A stretch of 7,221 nt of DNA from SIG673 sp964570105 (lineage in GTDB: Bacteria; Bacillota; Clostridia; Oscillospirales; CAG-272): contig CAZMWM010000096.1 of assembly GCA_964570105.1 (NCBI GenBank), positions 1 to 7,221 of the forward strand, given 5' to 3'. Below the pieces are notes generated by a model. That model did no database searches, was not told the DNA's origin, and worked only from the letters and a program-made list of their open reading frames with translations. The translations under genes were made by a program, and so were the position numbers. Below, piece after piece: positions 5,754-7,221 of the stretch. Each line of letters opens with the position of its first letter. Position 1 is the stretch's first letter.

Positions 5754-6962
5754 TCATTGTCCGAGCATACGCCCGAGAGAGGGAGACACGCCGAGCAGCT
5801 TGCAGGTCGCTTCGTATTCCGAGATGAGACGGTTTTTTTCGTCATCGGAAAGCTTTTCTCGGCGTTTTACCGCGCGGATGAGCAGATTTTTCGGAGTTTC
5901 CTCGGGATCTATCAGCTCGCATATGTTGACCTTATAGCCGTGTATCTCAAGCATCTGAGCGCGCAGAGCGTCGGTCGCCGCGTCGGCTAATTTCTGTTTC
6001 AGCATGGAGTGACGGCAGATCACGTCAAGCTCGGGACAGTGAAGCTGGCGGTTAAGCTCGTGATGACAGCACGGCGTGGAAAGTATCACCCGAGCGCCCG
6101 TGCGCACGGCTCCTGCAAGCACGTAGTCCGTGGCGATGTCGCAAGCGTGGAGCGACATAACGAGATCGGGGCATCTCGGAGGTGTGAAGGTGCTGACGTC
6201 GCCGACGGAAAAATGCATTCCGCTCCAACCGAGCTGCTCTGCGACCGTCGAGCAATAGCTTATAACGTCCGCTTTAAGGTCTACGCCGTAGAGTGATACA
6301 TCTCTGCCGCGGCAGACGGAGAAATACCAATATGCCGCGAAGGTCAGATAGCTCTTACCGCAACAGAGGTCGCACAGGCACAGCTCGCCTTCACGCGGTA
6401 ATTCCCCGTAGATCGCGTCCACGTGATCGAGAAAACGGTTTATCTGACGGAACTTTGCCTGCTTCTTGTCGTATATCCTGCCGTCCCTGTCGCTCAGTCC
6501 GAGCTTCACTAAAAAATCGTTGCGCTTGCCTTCCTCGAGCAGATAGCGCTTGGCTTTGTTGTGAGAGGGGATGGACACCTGACCGAGCGGACGCTTGGTC
6601 TCGGTCACGTGCAGCTTTCCCTTGTCGGATACCAGTATCTCACAGGTGCCGTCGGCGCAGACGAGGTTTATCTGACGGTATCCGCAGAGTGCAAGCTCGG
6701 TCAGAAAACGCGCGGTTTGTGAAATGTGCTCGCCGTCGGCGTTGTGATTTTTGCGTATAGCCTTGCCGTCCTTCATAAAGCTCTCGAGCGAAACGAACAG
6801 CTCACCCGCGGTGCTTTCGTAAAGCGAAGCGCACGAGCGCAGTACGGTCTTGTCTCGCGCCCTGCTCATCACGAGCTTTGAAAGCGTTCTTTGAGAGATG
6901 GCGAGCTTTATCAGCTCGTACACCCGTTCGGTCTGCGAGACCTCTATGCAGTTCAGTTCCAT
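5754..6962 (-). CDS. Class I SAM-dependent methyltransferase, Methyltransf_32-like, substrate unknown
   Basis: The protein has 402 residues in two parts. The first 165 or so residues form an N-terminal region with no motif I can name. A conserved-looking linker KFRQINRFLDHV (170-181) leads into a Rossmann-type methyltransferase domain. Within it are the SAM-binding motif CDLCCGKSYLTF (197-208, the usual D-x-G-x-G-K replaced by D-L-C-C-G-K), the acidic end of strand 2 GVDLK (226-230), a second acidic site VGDVSTF (253-259), the motif DLVMSLHACDIATDYVL (266-282) and STPCCHHEL (295-303). LHAC and CCHHEL resemble the Methyltransf_32 family, whose known members include GSTCD- and METTL25-type proteins. 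An RNA substrate is plausible but inferred. ATG 6962 is supported by AGGGAAAGGA 11 nt upstream and a consensus promoter. The gene looks intact and monocistronic. Confidence 0.88.
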   Translation of the reverse strand: MELNCIEVSQTERVYELIKLAISQRTLSKLVMSRARDKTVLRSCASLYESTAGELFVSLESFMKDGKAIRKNHNADGEHISQTARFLTELALCGYRQINLVCADGTCEILVSDKGKLHVTETKRPLGQVSIPSHNKAKRYLLEEGKRNDFLVKLGLSDRDGRIYDKKQAKFRQINRFLDHVDAIYGELPREGELCLCDLCCGKSYLTFAAYWYFSVCRGRDVSLYGVDLKADVISYCSTVAEQLGWSGMHFSVGDVSTFTPPRCPDLVMSLHACDIATDYVLAGAVRTGARVILSTPCCHHELNRQLHCPELDVICRHSMLKQKLADAATDALRAQMLEIHGYKVNICELIDPEETPKNLLIRAVKRREKLSDDEKNRLISEYEATCKLLGVSPSLGRMLGQ

Positions 6963-6973
6963 ATATGTATTTT

Positions 6974-6983
6974 TCCTTTCCCT
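6974..6983 (-). promoter_or_regulatory. Methyltransferase ribosome binding site (AGGGAAAGGA)
   Basis: The purine run lies 11 nt before the ATG at 6962. It matches the 5' part of AAAGGAGG, so effective spacing is near normal. No other ATG follows at a better distance. Confidence 0.65.
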
Positions 6984-7013
6984 GTGCGGATGATTTCATT
7001 CCGAGTATACCTT

Positions 7014-7042
7014 ATTATAGCGCGTATTGCGGAGATTGTCAA
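7014..7042 (-). promoter_or_regulatory. Consensus sigma-A promoter of the methyltransferase gene
   Basis: The minus strand carries TTGACA (7037-7042), exactly 17 nt, then TATAAT (7014-7019). Both boxes are perfect consensus. Start of transcription is expected near 7005, giving a leader of about 45 nt. Promoter strength may be tempered by the lack of an extended -10 or an obvious AT-rich UP element. No operator was identified. Confidence 0.85.
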
Positions 7043-7089
7043 GCGTATACTTATTCGTTTGCTCGGTACGATTGACCGTTTTGAACTGA

Positions 7090-7221
7090 CTGACCTCATA
7101 GGTGGGGCTTGCTCCCATAGATGGGAACTTAAGAGCTATGACATACAGTTGCCTTGGCAACTGTATGACACCTCATCCACCCCGCGTAGCACGGCAAAGC
7201 CGTGCAAGCCGGAGTTTTCTC
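7090..7221. repeat. Repeat-like, hairpin-rich intergenic tail, cut by the window end
   Basis: No gene is visible here. The stretch packs several inverted repeats: TGGGG/TCCCA (7103-7117), TCCCAT/ATGGGA (7113-7126, overlapping and so exclusive with the first), a 12-bp stem (7142-7167) and GCACGGC/GCCGTGC around AAA (7189-7205). The section with CTCATCCACC and the GC-rich hairpin after it resembles dispersed MITE-like repeats that I recall between genes in gut Clostridia. That likeness is from memory, not from a search. The right boundary lies outside the window, and the left boundary is a guess. Confidence 0.5.
7142..7167. repeat. Perfect 12-bp inverted repeat with a 2-base centre
   Basis: CATACAGTTGCC (7142-7153) and GGCAACTGTATG (7156-7167) are exact reverse complements around TT. 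As RNA this is a strong hairpin. No T-run follows on the plus strand (ACACC) and none on the minus strand (TCATAGC), so it is not a normal intrinsic terminator. It probably belongs to the larger repeat-like tail. Confidence 0.85.

Overview
The window looks like chromosomal DNA from a Gram-positive Clostridia-type bacterium, probably an uncultured or gut lineage. The evidence is a Firmicutes-style SecA beginning MGLFTKIFG, purine-rich AAAGG/GGAGG ribosome sites, consensus sigma-A promoters, heavy use of ATA for isoleucine at balanced GC, and a repeat-like tail at the right end. This placement is inferred from sequence style only.

Layout, left to right. Positions 1-2065 (minus strand) hold two tandem multi-pass membrane proteins of unknown function that resemble each other at their N-termini. 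The left one runs off the window at position 1. Between them is an odd junction: a GGAGGT site and an ATGA overlap lead into a 12-codon mini-ORF that stops 3 nt before the likely start of the left gene, in the same frame. Positions 2141-4921 (minus) encode a complete SecA translocase ATPase. SecA is followed by the two membrane-protein genes after a 75-bp gap with no good promoter or terminator, so all three may share a transcript.

Positions 4922-5254 form an AT-rich divergent control region. It has a candidate secA promoter on the minus strand and a strong TTGAAA-N17-TATAAT promoter on the plus strand. The plus promoter would make a leader of about 190 nt containing a run of hairpins. This leader is the most interesting non-coding element here. 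It ends at trmL (5255-5722, plus), a SPOUT methyltransferase expected to 2'-O-methylate the tRNA wobble position.

Convergent to trmL, with only 31 bp between stop codons, is a 402-residue class I SAM methyltransferase (5754-6962, minus), which resembles Methyltransf_32-type proteins. It has a fully consensus TTGACA-N17-TATAAT promoter at 7014-7042. Positions 7090-7221 hold no gene but contain several inverted repeats and look like the edge of a dispersed, MITE-like intergenic repeat cut by the window end.

The coding content is mostly housekeeping: protein export and RNA modification. I see no phage, CRISPR, toxin-antitoxin or defence system. The points worth checking are the structured trmL leader, the mini-ORF junction, the tandem 'ILPD' membrane proteins and the right-end repeat.
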